Source: Chromatiaceae bacterium (GTDB taxonomy: Bacteria; Pseudomonadota; Gammaproteobacteria; Chromatiales; Chromatiaceae). Taken from it: a DNA stretch of 64,000 nucleotides. The notes under the pieces are model-generated. The model did no database searches and was not told where the DNA came from. It was given only the letters and a program-made list of their open reading frames with translations. Position 1 is the stretch's first letter; each line of letters begins with the position of its first letter. The DNA lies in contig JACKMT010000002.1 in assembly GCA_024235255.1 (NCBI GenBank), positions 434,001 to 498,000 of the forward strand, in the 5' to 3' direction. The translations under genes were made by a program, and so were the position numbers. Below are positions 24,969-33,646 of this stretch, one piece after another.

Positions 24969-25628
24969 ATGAGACTACCCTTCAGCCAACTGCCCGGCCG
25001 CTACGAACGGCATCTGCTGCGGAAATGGGATAACCCCCTCTTTCCGCAATCCGAACGAACCATCTCCGCGGAGTCGCTGGAAGAGGCGCAGCGTCTGGAC
25101 CACGAGGAGTTGTCGGAATTCATCGTAGATTTTCGCAAATTGATTTTTGCAGCGGTCAATCTGCAGCCTCATGCCGACAGCGACACGGTTCTGCGTATAA
25201 AAGAGCGGTTGGACAAATCCTATGAACAGTCGGCCGGGCTGGCTGACGACCAGCGCGAGACCCGCGAGGCGATCGCCAGGCTGACGCAAATAATCATGGC
25301 GGCCGTGCGCAAGGGCGCTGGCGACGACCCCGTCGCCCTTAATGAACTGGCGCAGGAGGAGGCGGCCCGCAGCGCCCATTTCGAACTGCTGGCCTACCCG
25401 CTGGTGGCGGACCTGCTTGCCCCCGACTCCCCGATAAGCGCAGATGATCTGGCGCCCACCCTGCTTTCGGCGCCCGAAGCCGAGTTCAAGGCGGCAGTGA
25501 CACTGTTCGATGACGACCAGTTGGTGCTGCTGCACCGTGACGTGCAGGCATTGCTGGAGACGATAGAGGACGCTACGGAAGATGCGTGGCGGCGCCTGGC
25601 ACTGTTAAAACCGGAGACACTTTCTTAA
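24969..25628 (+). CDS. Conserved hypothetical protein, helical
   Basis: 219 residues, not recognised. Soluble and highly charged, with long predicted helices (SLEEAQRLDHEELSEFIVDFRKL, RIKERLDKSYEQSAGLADDQRETREAIARLTQ) and a C-terminal acidic helix (LLETIEDATEDAWRRLALL). No cysteine, no signal peptide, no membrane segment. 24 bases after the AI-2E gene, so likely co-transcribed. The segment SYEQSAGLADDQRETREAIARL could pack as a coiled coil. Codon use is like its neighbours, so it is a real gene; function unknown. Confidence 0.8.
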   Translation: MRLPFSQLPGRYERHLLRKWDNPLFPQSERTISAESLEEAQRLDHEELSEFIVDFRKLIFAAVNLQPHADSDTVLRIKERLDKSYEQSAGLADDQRETREAIARLTQIIMAAVRKGAGDDPVALNELAQEEAARSAHFELLAYPLVADLLAPDSPISADDLAPTLLSAPEAEFKAAVTLFDDDQLVLLHRDVQALLETIEDATEDAWRRLALLKPETLS

Positions 25629-25640
25629 GAAAATTATTAC

Positions 25641-25719
25641 CGTCATCCCGGTGAAAGCCGGGATCCAGAGATTAACAATGCGCCAATGTCACTGGATTCT
25701 GGCATCCGCCAGAATGACG
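25641..25719. repeat. REP/MITE-like nested palindrome (CGTCATCCCGG type)
   Basis: Outer arms CGTCATcccgg...GGATCCAG (25641-25668) and CTGGATtctgg...cagaATGACG (25692-25719) are inverted copies. Each arm is itself a hairpin: CCCGGTGAAAGCCGGG and TTCTGGCATCCGCCAGAA. This matches the widespread CGTCATTCCCGCG-type intergenic repeat of proteobacteria. It lies 13 bases after the 24969-25628 gene and may act as its 3' stabiliser or terminator. Confidence 0.85.
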
Positions 25720-25793
25720 AGGAGTAGGTATATGGCTTAAGTAAGAGCCCCTCGGATTAAACCCGATTTTAAAGCTCCATCCTGCCGCACAGA

Positions 25794-28700
25794 CTACAAC
25801 AGGACCCGCTCAATGCCGCCATTCAGCAGCTTGCCGACAATAGCCTGCTGCCATGCCGGCCCCAATCGATCGCGCGCCAGCTCCTCCACCATATAGCTGA
25901 CCTTCAATCCGGTCTCATCCTGATAGCGGTTCAGCCCCTGCTGACAGGCCGGGCAGCTGGTCAGCAACCTGACCTCCTCTGTGGCAACACGGTCGCTGCC
26001 GGTCAACGCGCGGATGCCGGCCTGCAGCTCCTGCCGTTTCCGGAAGCGGAGCTGATTGGCGATATCCGGCCGCGCCACCCCGAGGGTGCCCGCCTCGCCG
26101 CAGCAGCGCTCCGACAGGCGGACTTCGGCCCCCATCAGTTTCGCGGTCACCTCCAGCGGACTGTAATGCTTTATCGGCGAATGGCAGGGGTCGTGGTAGA
26201 GATAACTGGACTCGGATGCGCGCTGCAGCACGACCCCCTTTTCCATCAGGTATTCGTGCACATCCACTAGCCGGCAGCCCGGGAAGATCTGTTCGAATTC
26301 ATACTTCAGCAGCTGATCCATGCAGGTGCCGCAGGAGACCATCACCGTCTTGATATCCATATAGTTGAGGGTATTGGCAACCCGGTGGAACAGCACCCGG
26401 TTCTCGGTGGTGATCTGGCGCCCTCGCTTATCCTGTCCGGCAGCGGTTTGCGGATAGCCGCAACAGAGATACCCCGGCGGCAGGATAAGCTGGTCGCCCA
26501 GCTCGCAGACCATGGCGATGGTGGCCAGTCCCACATCGCTGAACAGCCGTTCCGAGCCGCAGCCGGGAAAATAGAACACCGCCTCCGACTCCTCGTCGAT
26601 TCGGGCAGGATCGCGCAGAATCGGCACCAGCGTTTTGTCTTCCAGGCCGAGCAGGGCGCGCGTCGTCCGCTTCGGCAGCTCCACCCGCAGCGGGCGCCGC
26701 ACCAACTCGACTATCTGCACCTTCTTATCAACCGGCCCGGTGGTGGCGGCAGGTAGCTGCTCTGGCGCTCCCAACAATCCCAGACGCTTGAACAGCGCAT
26801 GCCCCAAACTCAACCCCTTGAAGCCCCACTCCAGCAGCCCTTTACGCAGCAGCCGAATGCTGCCCGGGTCGCCGGCATTCAAAAACGCCATCGCAGCCCA
26901 GCTGCTCAAGCTTCCTCTTTTCTTGCCGCGGTCCGCGAGGATCTTGCGCATGCGCACAGTAACGTCGCCAAAATCTATATCCACCGGACAGGGATTCGAA
27001 CATTTGTGACAGATGGTGCAGTGGTCGGCCACATCGTTCATCGCCTCGAAATGGCGCAGCGAAAGCCCGCGCCGGGTCTGCTCCTCATAGAGAAACGCCT
27101 CCACCATCAAGCCGGTGGCGAGAATCTTGTTGCGCGGCGAGTAGAGCAGATTGGCGCGGGGAACATGGGTCTGGCAAACCGGTTTGCATTTGCCGCAGCG
27201 CAGGCAGTGCTTGACGTCGTCATTGAGCTCTCCCAGTTCGCTCTCCTCCAGGATGATCGCCTCCTGCTGTACCAGCCGCAGCGACGGCGTATAGGCGCCG
27301 TCAAGACCCGAACCCGGCATCAGCTTGCCCGGATTGAAGCGGGCGTCCGGGTCCACTTTTCGCTTGTATTCAACAAACTGCTGCAGCTTCTCTTGGTCCA
27401 GGTAGCGCACCTTGGTCATGCCGATACCGTGCTCGCCGGAGATCACCCCGTCGAGAGAGATGGCCAGCTGCATCACCTGATCCACCACCAGGTCCGCCTG
27501 CTGCAACATCAGGTAGTTGTGCGAGTGGACCGGGATGTTGGTGTGCACATTGCCGTCGCCGGCATGCATGTGCAGTGCCACAAATAGCCGGGAGTCGCGG
27601 ATTTCACGATGGATCCGGTCCAGTTTCGCCCGCACCGGCTGCATCTCCTGGCCGTTCAGAATCTCGCCCAGCGGGGCAGCCACCTCCTTCCGGTAGCTCT
27701 GCACCAGATCGCGGCGCAGCATCATCTCCAGCAGCGTGTCACCCGGCTGCACCAACGGCTGCTCTTTGTCGCGCAGCAATGCCAGGTGATCCGCGGCCGG
27801 CGCGTCCAGGTTGATCCGAATGCCCTGCCAGCGCTCGATTGCCAGCGAGACCAGCTCACGCGCCGTATCCCGCTTGGATGCCTGGATGGCGTCGTTCTCA
27901 TTGGACGCCTCGTAATCATCCGCAGGGCGCCCCTCTAGCATGGCGCCGCCCAGATACTCCTGTACGGAGCGCATGATCCGCAGCTTGTTGTCGATGGACT
28001 GCTCAATATTAATCCGCTCGATGCCGCGGCTGTAGTCGGCCAGTCGCTCCAACGGGATCACCACATCTTCGTTGATCTTGAACGCATTGGTGTGCGCGGA
28101 GATGGCGGCTGTGCGCGCTCGGTCCAGCCAGAAGCTGCGCCGCGCCTCCGGGCTGACCGCGATGAAGCCTTCGGCGCCGCGGGCATTGGCTAGCTGCACC
28201 ACCCGGGAGGCGGTGCGCGCCACCAGATCCTGGTCGTCGGCGACCAGATCGGCGATCAAAACCATCTTTGGGCGTTCGCTGCGCGGTGCTTTGGTGGCAT
28301 ATTTCACTGCTTTGACATAGCGCTCATCCAGATGCTCCAGCCCTGCCAGTTGCACGCCGGCGCACTGCTCTATATGCGCCTTGATCTCGACGATGGCCGG
28401 TACGGATCTCGCCAGATCGGTGCCGAAGAACTCCATGCAGACGGTGCGGACATGCTCCGGCATGCGATGCAGCACAAACCGCGCTGAGGTGATCAGCCCA
28501 TCGCACCCCTCTTTCTGCACCCCGGGCAGACCAGAGAGAAATTTGTCGGTGACATCTTTGCCCAGTCCTGCCTTGCGGAAACTGGTTCCGGGCATGGTAA
28601 GCAGCTCGGGGGCGCCGCTGCGCTCCACGCCATCGGCGCGGTAGCGGGTAATCCGGAAGCTCACCTCCGCCTGATCGTGAATCTTGCCCAGATTGTGATT

Positions 28701-29651
28701 CAGGCGCTCCACTTCGAGCCAGCAGCCGTCTGCGGTCACCATGCGCCAGGAGGCCAGGTTGTCCAGCGTGGTCCCCCAGAGCACCGCCTTCTTGCCGCCC
28801 GCATTCATGGCGATGTTGCCGCCGATGGTCGATGCATCCTGCGAAGTGGGATCCACCGCGAACACCAGGCCGTGCGCAGCCGCCAGATCGGAGACCCGGC
28901 GCGTCACCACGCCGGCACCGGCGCGCACGGTCGGCACCTGCTGTGCGACACCCGGCAGTCGTACATATTCGACCGCACCGAGCTGCTCCAGCTTTTCGGT
29001 GTTGATCACCGCGCAGCGGGTATCCAGCGGCACCGCCGATCCGGTGTAGCCGGTTCCGCCGCCGCGCGGAATCAGCGACAGGCCGCAGTCGATGCAGGCT
29101 TTTACGATGGGCGCCACCTCCTCCTCGCTGTCCGGACTGATCACCACGAATGGCATCTCCACGCGCCAGTCGGTGGCATCGGTGGAGTGCGATACACGCG
29201 CCAGCCCGCCGAAATCCACGTTGTCATCGCGGGTAATGGGGGCCAGCGCCCTGCACACCTTCTGCCGTAACTGGTTGTTGGTCTCGAAGCAGGCAGCGAA
29301 GGCTTCCACCGACGCGCGCGCGGCCCGCAGCAACTGCAGCGCCTTCAGGTTCCCGTTTGCGCGCCCCTCGAACTGGTCGAGACGGTGCTTGAGGGCGCCG
29401 ATCAATGCACTGCGGCGTCCCTGGTCTGCCTGCAGATCATCCTGCAGGTAGGGATTGCGCACCACCACCCACATATCCCCCAGCACTTCGAACAGCATGC
29501 GTGCCGACCGCCCGGTGCGCCGGCTGCCGCGCAGCTCGGTAATCAGCTGCCACATTGCTTCGCCCAGAAATCGGATCACGATCTCGCGGTCTGAAAACGA
29601 AGTGTAGTTGTAGGGTATCTCACGAATGCGATGGGATTGCTGGTTGCTCAT
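25794..29651 (-). CDS. DUF3683 FAD-linked oxidoreductase fused to Fe-S/CCG domains
   Basis: 1285 residues. N-terminal DUF3683 region (1-150). FAD-binding PCMH domain about 160-400 with PRGGGTGYTGSAVPLD and SQDASTIGGNIAMNAGG. FAD-oxidase C-terminal domain about 640-800 with GDGNVHTNIP, ISGEHGIGMTKVRYL and FNPGKLMPG. Two 4Fe-4S motifs, CLRCGKCKPVCQTHVP and CTICHKCSNPCP. Two CCG domains with PGCGSERLFSD, YLCCGYPQTA, SCGTCMDQLL and CCGEAGTLG. This is a one-chain version of the GlcD-GlcF or Dld type; likely oxidises a D-2-hydroxyacid and passes electrons to quinone. The exact substrate is unknown. Confidence 0.92.
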   Translation of the reverse strand: MSNQQSHRIREIPYNYTSFSDREIVIRFLGEAMWQLITELRGSRRTGRSARMLFEVLGDMWVVVRNPYLQDDLQADQGRRSALIGALKHRLDQFEGRANGNLKALQLLRAARASVEAFAACFETNNQLRQKVCRALAPITRDDNVDFGGLARVSHSTDATDWRVEMPFVVISPDSEEEVAPIVKACIDCGLSLIPRGGGTGYTGSAVPLDTRCAVINTEKLEQLGAVEYVRLPGVAQQVPTVRAGAGVVTRRVSDLAAAHGLVFAVDPTSQDASTIGGNIAMNAGGKKAVLWGTTLDNLASWRMVTADGCWLEVERLNHNLGKIHDQAEVSFRITRYRADGVERSGAPELLTMPGTSFRKAGLGKDVTDKFLSGLPGVQKEGCDGLITSARFVLHRMPEHVRTVCMEFFGTDLARSVPAIVEIKAHIEQCAGVQLAGLEHLDERYVKAVKYATKAPRSERPKMVLIADLVADDQDLVARTASRVVQLANARGAEGFIAVSPEARRSFWLDRARTAAISAHTNAFKINEDVVIPLERLADYSRGIERINIEQSIDNKLRIMRSVQEYLGGAMLEGRPADDYEASNENDAIQASKRDTARELVSLAIERWQGIRINLDAPAADHLALLRDKEQPLVQPGDTLLEMMLRRDLVQSYRKEVAAPLGEILNGQEMQPVRAKLDRIHREIRDSRLFVALHMHAGDGNVHTNIPVHSHNYLMLQQADLVVDQVMQLAISLDGVISGEHGIGMTKVRYLDQEKLQQFVEYKRKVDPDARFNPGKLMPGSGLDGAYTPSLRLVQQEAIILEESELGELNDDVKHCLRCGKCKPVCQTHVPRANLLYSPRNKILATGLMVEAFLYEEQTRRGLSLRHFEAMNDVADHCTICHKCSNPCPVDIDFGDVTVRMRKILADRGKKRGSLSSWAAMAFLNAGDPGSIRLLRKGLLEWGFKGLSLGHALFKRLGLLGAPEQLPAATTGPVDKKVQIVELVRRPLRVELPKRTTRALLGLEDKTLVPILRDPARIDEESEAVFYFPGCGSERLFSDVGLATIAMVCELGDQLILPPGYLCCGYPQTAAGQDKRGRQITTENRVLFHRVANTLNYMDIKTVMVSCGTCMDQLLKYEFEQIFPGCRLVDVHEYLMEKGVVLQRASESSYLYHDPCHSPIKHYSPLEVTAKLMGAEVRLSERCCGEAGTLGVARPDIANQLRFRKRQELQAGIRALTGSDRVATEEVRLLTSCPACQQGLNRYQDETGLKVSYMVEELARDRLGPAWQQAIVGKLLNGGIERVLL

Positions 29652-29923
29652 GGTGAATCGACTGCATCAGAGGGAAGGAGATGTGTATTACGCAAGCTGG
29701 ATCGGGGATTTTACCAAATTGCGGCGGCGTGACGCCAAATCGATGGACTGACCTGCCACCTGTCAGGTGCCGAGGGATGGCAGAGCTCAGCGCAATGTCT
29801 CCCGGTTGGCCGGGGCGATGCACAGCGCACTAGGGCACTGGCAGGATGCTGCCGCTCGAACCAACCGACATGCTTGTTGTGTTGACGCCCCTTTTGTTCT
29901 CTTTTTTAATCGGCTGTTGGGCA

Positions 29924-30244
29924 TCAAGGAAAATCCAGCGGCACCTCTTCCTCTTTAAACATTTTGACGATTGTGCAGGCGACCTCGAACTCTCCGTCGC
30001 CGGGACTACAACGCACCACCTCGGCAACGAGGTAAAGCGGCGGGGTGATATTTTTCCCTGGCCGGATCTCCACGTTGAGCCGGCTGCCGGCCGGCAGTTC
30101 GTCGTCGACCCGCAGCAGCAATCCGCCGCCACTGAGATTCTTGGCGATCGCACTGCCCAGCTTGGCGCCGCCTTCGGTCCGGTAACTTGCGGCGCAATCG
30201 ACGCACATGCGTGGAAAGTCGCGTTTCTCTGAATAATCCTGCAT
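29924..30244 (-). CDS. PilZ-domain protein (cyclic-di-GMP receptor type)
   Basis: 106 residues, a single PilZ domain. Both c-di-GMP contact motifs are present: RxxxR as RDFPR (residues 8-12) and the NxSxxG motif as NLSGGG (about 36-41). Small stand-alone PilZ proteins relay c-di-GMP levels to motility or polysaccharide machinery. The phosphohexomutase gene lies upstream on the same strand, so a link to exopolysaccharide synthesis is possible but not shown. Confidence 0.9.
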   Translation of the reverse strand: MQDYSEKRDFPRMCVDCAASYRTEGGAKLGSAIAKNLSGGGLLLRVDDELPAGSRLNVEIRPGKNITPPLYLVAEVVRCSPGDGEFEVACTIVKMFKEEEVPLDFP

Positions 30245-30353
30245 TGCTCCTGGCTCCCTGAATCCGGTTAATTAAAGCGTGCATCCGCCCAAAGGGGCGA
30301 AAATAATTCCTGTAAAGTATCGTCGGCAGCTGTGCCTGATTCTTAACAACCTT

Positions 30354-31856
30354 TTAGCTGCGCCAACTCTCCATGATTGCAAGGCAACGGCGATTTATCT
30401 CCGCGGCGCGTGCGGGTGAGTCTGCTTCGCTGTAACAACGCAGCTCGGGCGCGTTGCCGGACGGGCGCAGATGCACCACTTCATGGGATGCAAAAGTGAT
30501 ACGCAACCCGTCTGTCACGTCGAGCTTGACTGCGTTTCCGAACGCATCCGCGAAAACGGCATTCACCGCCGCAACATCCTTTGCTGCATCGCCGCTGCGC
30601 ATCGATGCGATTCGCGCCTGGCTCAATTCGCTCGGAAATGCCTTCAACCGGTCACTGAATGTGTAACGGCGAGGCAGCAAAGCGAGCAGCCCGGAGAGGG
30701 GGCACGCCTGTTGCCGCGCCAGCATCAGCACCGCGAGAATAACGACTACCGCATCTCTGGTCGGGAGCGGCGATAGCCGTGCAGACCCGCTGTTCACCTC
30801 ATCCGCCAGCAGAAATCCGCCGTTTGCCTCGTAACCGGCAACTGACCTGCGTCCTGCCGACAACGCCGCCTGCATACCCTCGATCACATAGGGAGAGCCG
30901 ATCCGGGTACGGTCAACCTGCGTGAACCAGCCGCACTGCTCAACCAGCGTGTTGCTGCTGACCGGCGTGACCAGATGCCGCACACCCAGGTAGCGGGCAC
31001 AAAGTACACCGGCCACATCGCCGCGCAGCCATTCGCCCGATTCGTCGCCAATCAGCGGGCGATCGGCATCGCCGTCGGTCGAAACCAGCGCATCCAGCGC
31101 AAATTGCCGAGACCATTGGCGCGCCAGCGCCACGTCTTCGGAGCGGATCGCCTCGGTATCCACCGGCACGAAGCGATCGGAATAACCGAGCCTGACCACC
31201 TCCGCGCCCAAGCTCGCAAGAATCTCTCCCAGCAGGTCCCGTGCTACCGAGGAGTGCTCGTATAAACCGATGCGCAGTCCGTGAAAACAGGCAGCCGGAA
31301 AAAAATCCAGATAGCGGTCGCAATACTCCCGGTAAGCCGCGCCGGTTTCAGCGGGCAGCGCAAACGGAGCCCGATACATGCCGGCTGCGTCAAATTCGCT
31401 GCCGGGAACAAGTACCTGCCGCTGGCGAATCCCGGCTTCGTCCGGCTTCAGAATCTCACCGCCCGGTTGGTAAAATTTTATACCGTTGCGATCGTCTGGA
31501 ATGTGGCTTCCGGTGACCATTACGCCGGGAATTCCCCGCTTCAGTGCAAACAGCGCAAGCGCCGGAGTGGGAAGATAGCCGAGGTTTACCGGCACACCGC
31601 CGCAACTCGCTATCGCGCCTGCGGCGGCTGCCATGATCCTGGGGGTGCTTGCTCGGTAGTCACCGGCGATGGCAACTTCGGTGCCGGGCTTGAATTCATT
31701 GCGGAACGCCAGATACCCCAGAAAGCCGGCGGTATAGGCATAGCAAACCCGGTCGGTCATGGCATCGGCCAGCCCCCGCGCTCCGCTGGTTCCGAATTGG
31801 ACCCCGGAGTGCTGCATCAGGGCATCGATAGTCAGGAGTTCATTCTCTGTTGGCAT
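30354..31856 (-). CDS. Alpha-D-phosphohexomutase (phosphomannomutase/phosphoglucomutase type)
   Basis: 500 residues. Moves phosphate between C6 and C1 of a hexose. Visible sites: catalytic serine loop VTGSHIPDDRNGIKFY, metal loop DGDADRP, sugar loop GYEANGGFLLA, and phosphate loop RPSGNAPELR. The catalytic loop TGSHIP departs from the usual TASHNP, and the YEANGGF loop is that of a phosphomannomutase subgroup. ATG at 31856 (MPTENELLTI) is chosen; the ORF stays open 54 codons upstream but overlaps the methyltransferase gene fully there. The start overlaps that gene's end by 17 bases. Confidence 0.9.
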   Translation of the reverse strand: MPTENELLTIDALMQHSGVQFGTSGARGLADAMTDRVCYAYTAGFLGYLAFRNEFKPGTEVAIAGDYRASTPRIMAAAAGAIASCGGVPVNLGYLPTPALALFALKRGIPGVMVTGSHIPDDRNGIKFYQPGGEILKPDEAGIRQRQVLVPGSEFDAAGMYRAPFALPAETGAAYREYCDRYLDFFPAACFHGLRIGLYEHSSVARDLLGEILASLGAEVVRLGYSDRFVPVDTEAIRSEDVALARQWSRQFALDALVSTDGDADRPLIGDESGEWLRGDVAGVLCARYLGVRHLVTPVSSNTLVEQCGWFTQVDRTRIGSPYVIEGMQAALSAGRRSVAGYEANGGFLLADEVNSGSARLSPLPTRDAVVVILAVLMLARQQACPLSGLLALLPRRYTFSDRLKAFPSELSQARIASMRSGDAAKDVAAVNAVFADAFGNAVKLDVTDGLRITFASHEVVHLRPSGNAPELRCYSEADSPARAAEINRRCLAIMESWRS

Positions 31857-32505
31857 CGCGCTCGAGCTCCTCTGCTTCCTCGCTGGTAAGATAACGCCAG
31901 GGCAGCGGGAGCAGGGCCGGTACCCGCTGCCGGTACGACTGGTAGACGCGGCCGTGATAGACCAGCAACTTTTTCTCCTCCAGCCGAGAGCCCAGCCAGA
32001 AATAGAGTGTAATGACAACGGCCGTGATCAGAAACGGCAGATTCATGTCGCGGCTCCAGATCAGCACCAGCCCGAGTGCATACCAGGGATGCCGGACGAA
32101 ACGGTGCAACGGGGAGAGATGGAAGCGCTCCAGATCTGCCACCGACCCCACCCGTTCACGCCACTGTTTCAGGCCGATGAACTCGCCGCTGTCGTAGTAT
32201 CTCAGCGTCCAGTAAAAAAGTGCGACGGCAATCAGCGCCAAACCGTTAGCGAGCCACCATGCCGGACCGCTCCAGCGCCACAACCAGGGTCCGTTCAGAT
32301 GATAGGTGAGATAGAGCGGCGGCAGCAGCAATAGTAGCGCCAGCAGATTGAACAGCAGGCGGTACGCGGGCATCAGCCCCGGCCAACGGCCGGCAACCCG
32401 GCGCTTGACCGGTAACGAGGCAAGCAATGAATGAACCAGAAAATAGAAAAGCCAGGTCCCGACAAGCAGCAGGACCTGGCTCTCCGGCAGGCGGTCCGTT
32501 GCCAA
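31840..32505 (-). CDS. Membrane methyltransferase of the ICMT/PEMT (NnrU-like) type
   Basis: 221 residues, five or six membrane helices. The C-terminal core RFVRHPWYALGLVLIWSRDM and LEEKKLLVYHGRVYQSYRQRVPALLP matches the SAM-binding segment of isoprenylcysteine carboxyl methyltransferase and phospholipid methyltransferase relatives. The methyl acceptor is unknown. It sits 6 bases after the ppk2 stop and overlaps the phosphohexomutase start, making a ppk2 / methyltransferase / mutase operon. Confidence 0.8.
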   Translation of the reverse strand: MATDRLPESQVLLLVGTWLFYFLVHSLLASLPVKRRVAGRWPGLMPAYRLLFNLLALLLLLPPLYLTYHLNGPWLWRWSGPAWWLANGLALIAVALFYWTLRYYDSGEFIGLKQWRERVGSVADLERFHLSPLHRFVRHPWYALGLVLIWSRDMNLPFLITAVVITLYFWLGSRLEEKKLLVYHGRVYQSYRQRVPALLPLPWRYLTSEEAEELERDANRE

Positions 32506-32511
32506 ATGCTA

Positions 32512-33456
32512 TCAGGCCTGGAACTTCCCGCTGCCCAGCCGCTGCGCCTCCATCATCTCCAGCTCACGCGAGCCTGAAACGACGACTCTGGGATCTGGCA
32601 CGAAATCCAGATCCGGATCGAGCCGCGTGTAGCGCACCGAGTTGAGAATCACCCGCATCGCATTCAGCCTGGCCAGATGTTTGTCGTTGGAACGGATAAT
32701 GGTCCAGGGAGCATGCGTGGTATGGGTCTGTTTCAGCATCTCGTGCTTGACGTTGGTGAAGTCTTCCCAACGCTCCTGAGCCTGCACGTCGACCTCGCTC
32801 AGTTTCCACTGACGCAGCGGATCGGTTTTCCGCCGCTCGAAACGTCTTGCCTGCTCCTCCTTGGTCACGCTGAAATAGAGTTTGATAAGGACGGTCCCCT
32901 GACGCACCAGATCCTTCTCGAAGCCGCCGACACCGCGCATGAAGTTCTGATATTCGAGATCGGTACAGAAACCGAACACCGGCTCCACCATCGCCCGGTT
33001 GTACCAGCTACGGTCGAACAGCACGATCTCGCCGCCGCGCGGAAACTGACGCACGTACTTCTGAAAAAACCACTGGCTCTTCTCGTGATCTGTGGGCTTG
33101 CCGAGAGCCACGACGCGGTAGTGCTTCTCATTCATGTAACGGGTGACCCGGCGGATGGTCCCGCCCTTTCCGGCAGCATCGCGACCCTCGAAGAGGATGA
33201 TCATCCGCGTGCCGCTGGCCTCAAGATATTGCTGCAACCGAATCAGCTCGGCCTGATAGGGTTTCAGCTCCTCTTCCCTTTGAAACCGGCGTACTGCCTT
33301 CTTATCGTTATTCTTTCTATTTTCGAGGGCAGCCTGGAGCCGTCGATTCTCCTCCAGAAGCTCCTGCATATCCATGCCGCCGATGCTTGATTGAGCCGTA
33401 TCGCCAAAAGCACCACTCAGAGAATTCAGTTCGCCAGGGGTATCATCTGCTATCAT
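32512..33456 (-). CDS. ppk2: Polyphosphate kinase 2
   Basis: 314 residues. Uses polyphosphate to phosphorylate nucleoside diphosphates (or the reverse). Walker A is GRDAAGKGGTIRR, Walker B is VLFDRSWYNRA, and the lid region carries EEQARRFERRKTDPLRQWKLS. Single-domain PPK2, class I by length. An N-terminal acidic tail of about 45 residues precedes the domain. The ATG at 33456 (MIADDTPGELNS, AGGAAA upstream) is chosen over 33555 because the extra codons are low-quality and Cys-rich. Confidence 0.93.
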   Translation of the reverse strand: MIADDTPGELNSLSGAFGDTAQSSIGGMDMQELLEENRRLQAALENRKNNDKKAVRRFQREEELKPYQAELIRLQQYLEASGTRMIILFEGRDAAGKGGTIRRVTRYMNEKHYRVVALGKPTDHEKSQWFFQKYVRQFPRGGEIVLFDRSWYNRAMVEPVFGFCTDLEYQNFMRGVGGFEKDLVRQGTVLIKLYFSVTKEEQARRFERRKTDPLRQWKLSEVDVQAQERWEDFTNVKHEMLKQTHTTHAPWTIIRSNDKHLARLNAMRVILNSVRYTRLDPDLDFVPDPRVVVSGSRELEMMEAQRLGSGKFQA

Positions 33457-33646
33457 TTCCGCGTTTCCTGTAAAGTGAAAACAAACCCCGGAACTGCAAC
33501 ACCGGGAAAGTATCGTTGTTATGTAATAGAAATTTAATATTACCCTCTGGCCCAAGGTACTGCATCAATTTTCCCCAATAAACTTCCGATAATTGAGCCA
33601 CATCATTCGCTGCCGGCTGCCGTGGCTGACTGCAATGCCTGGCGGC

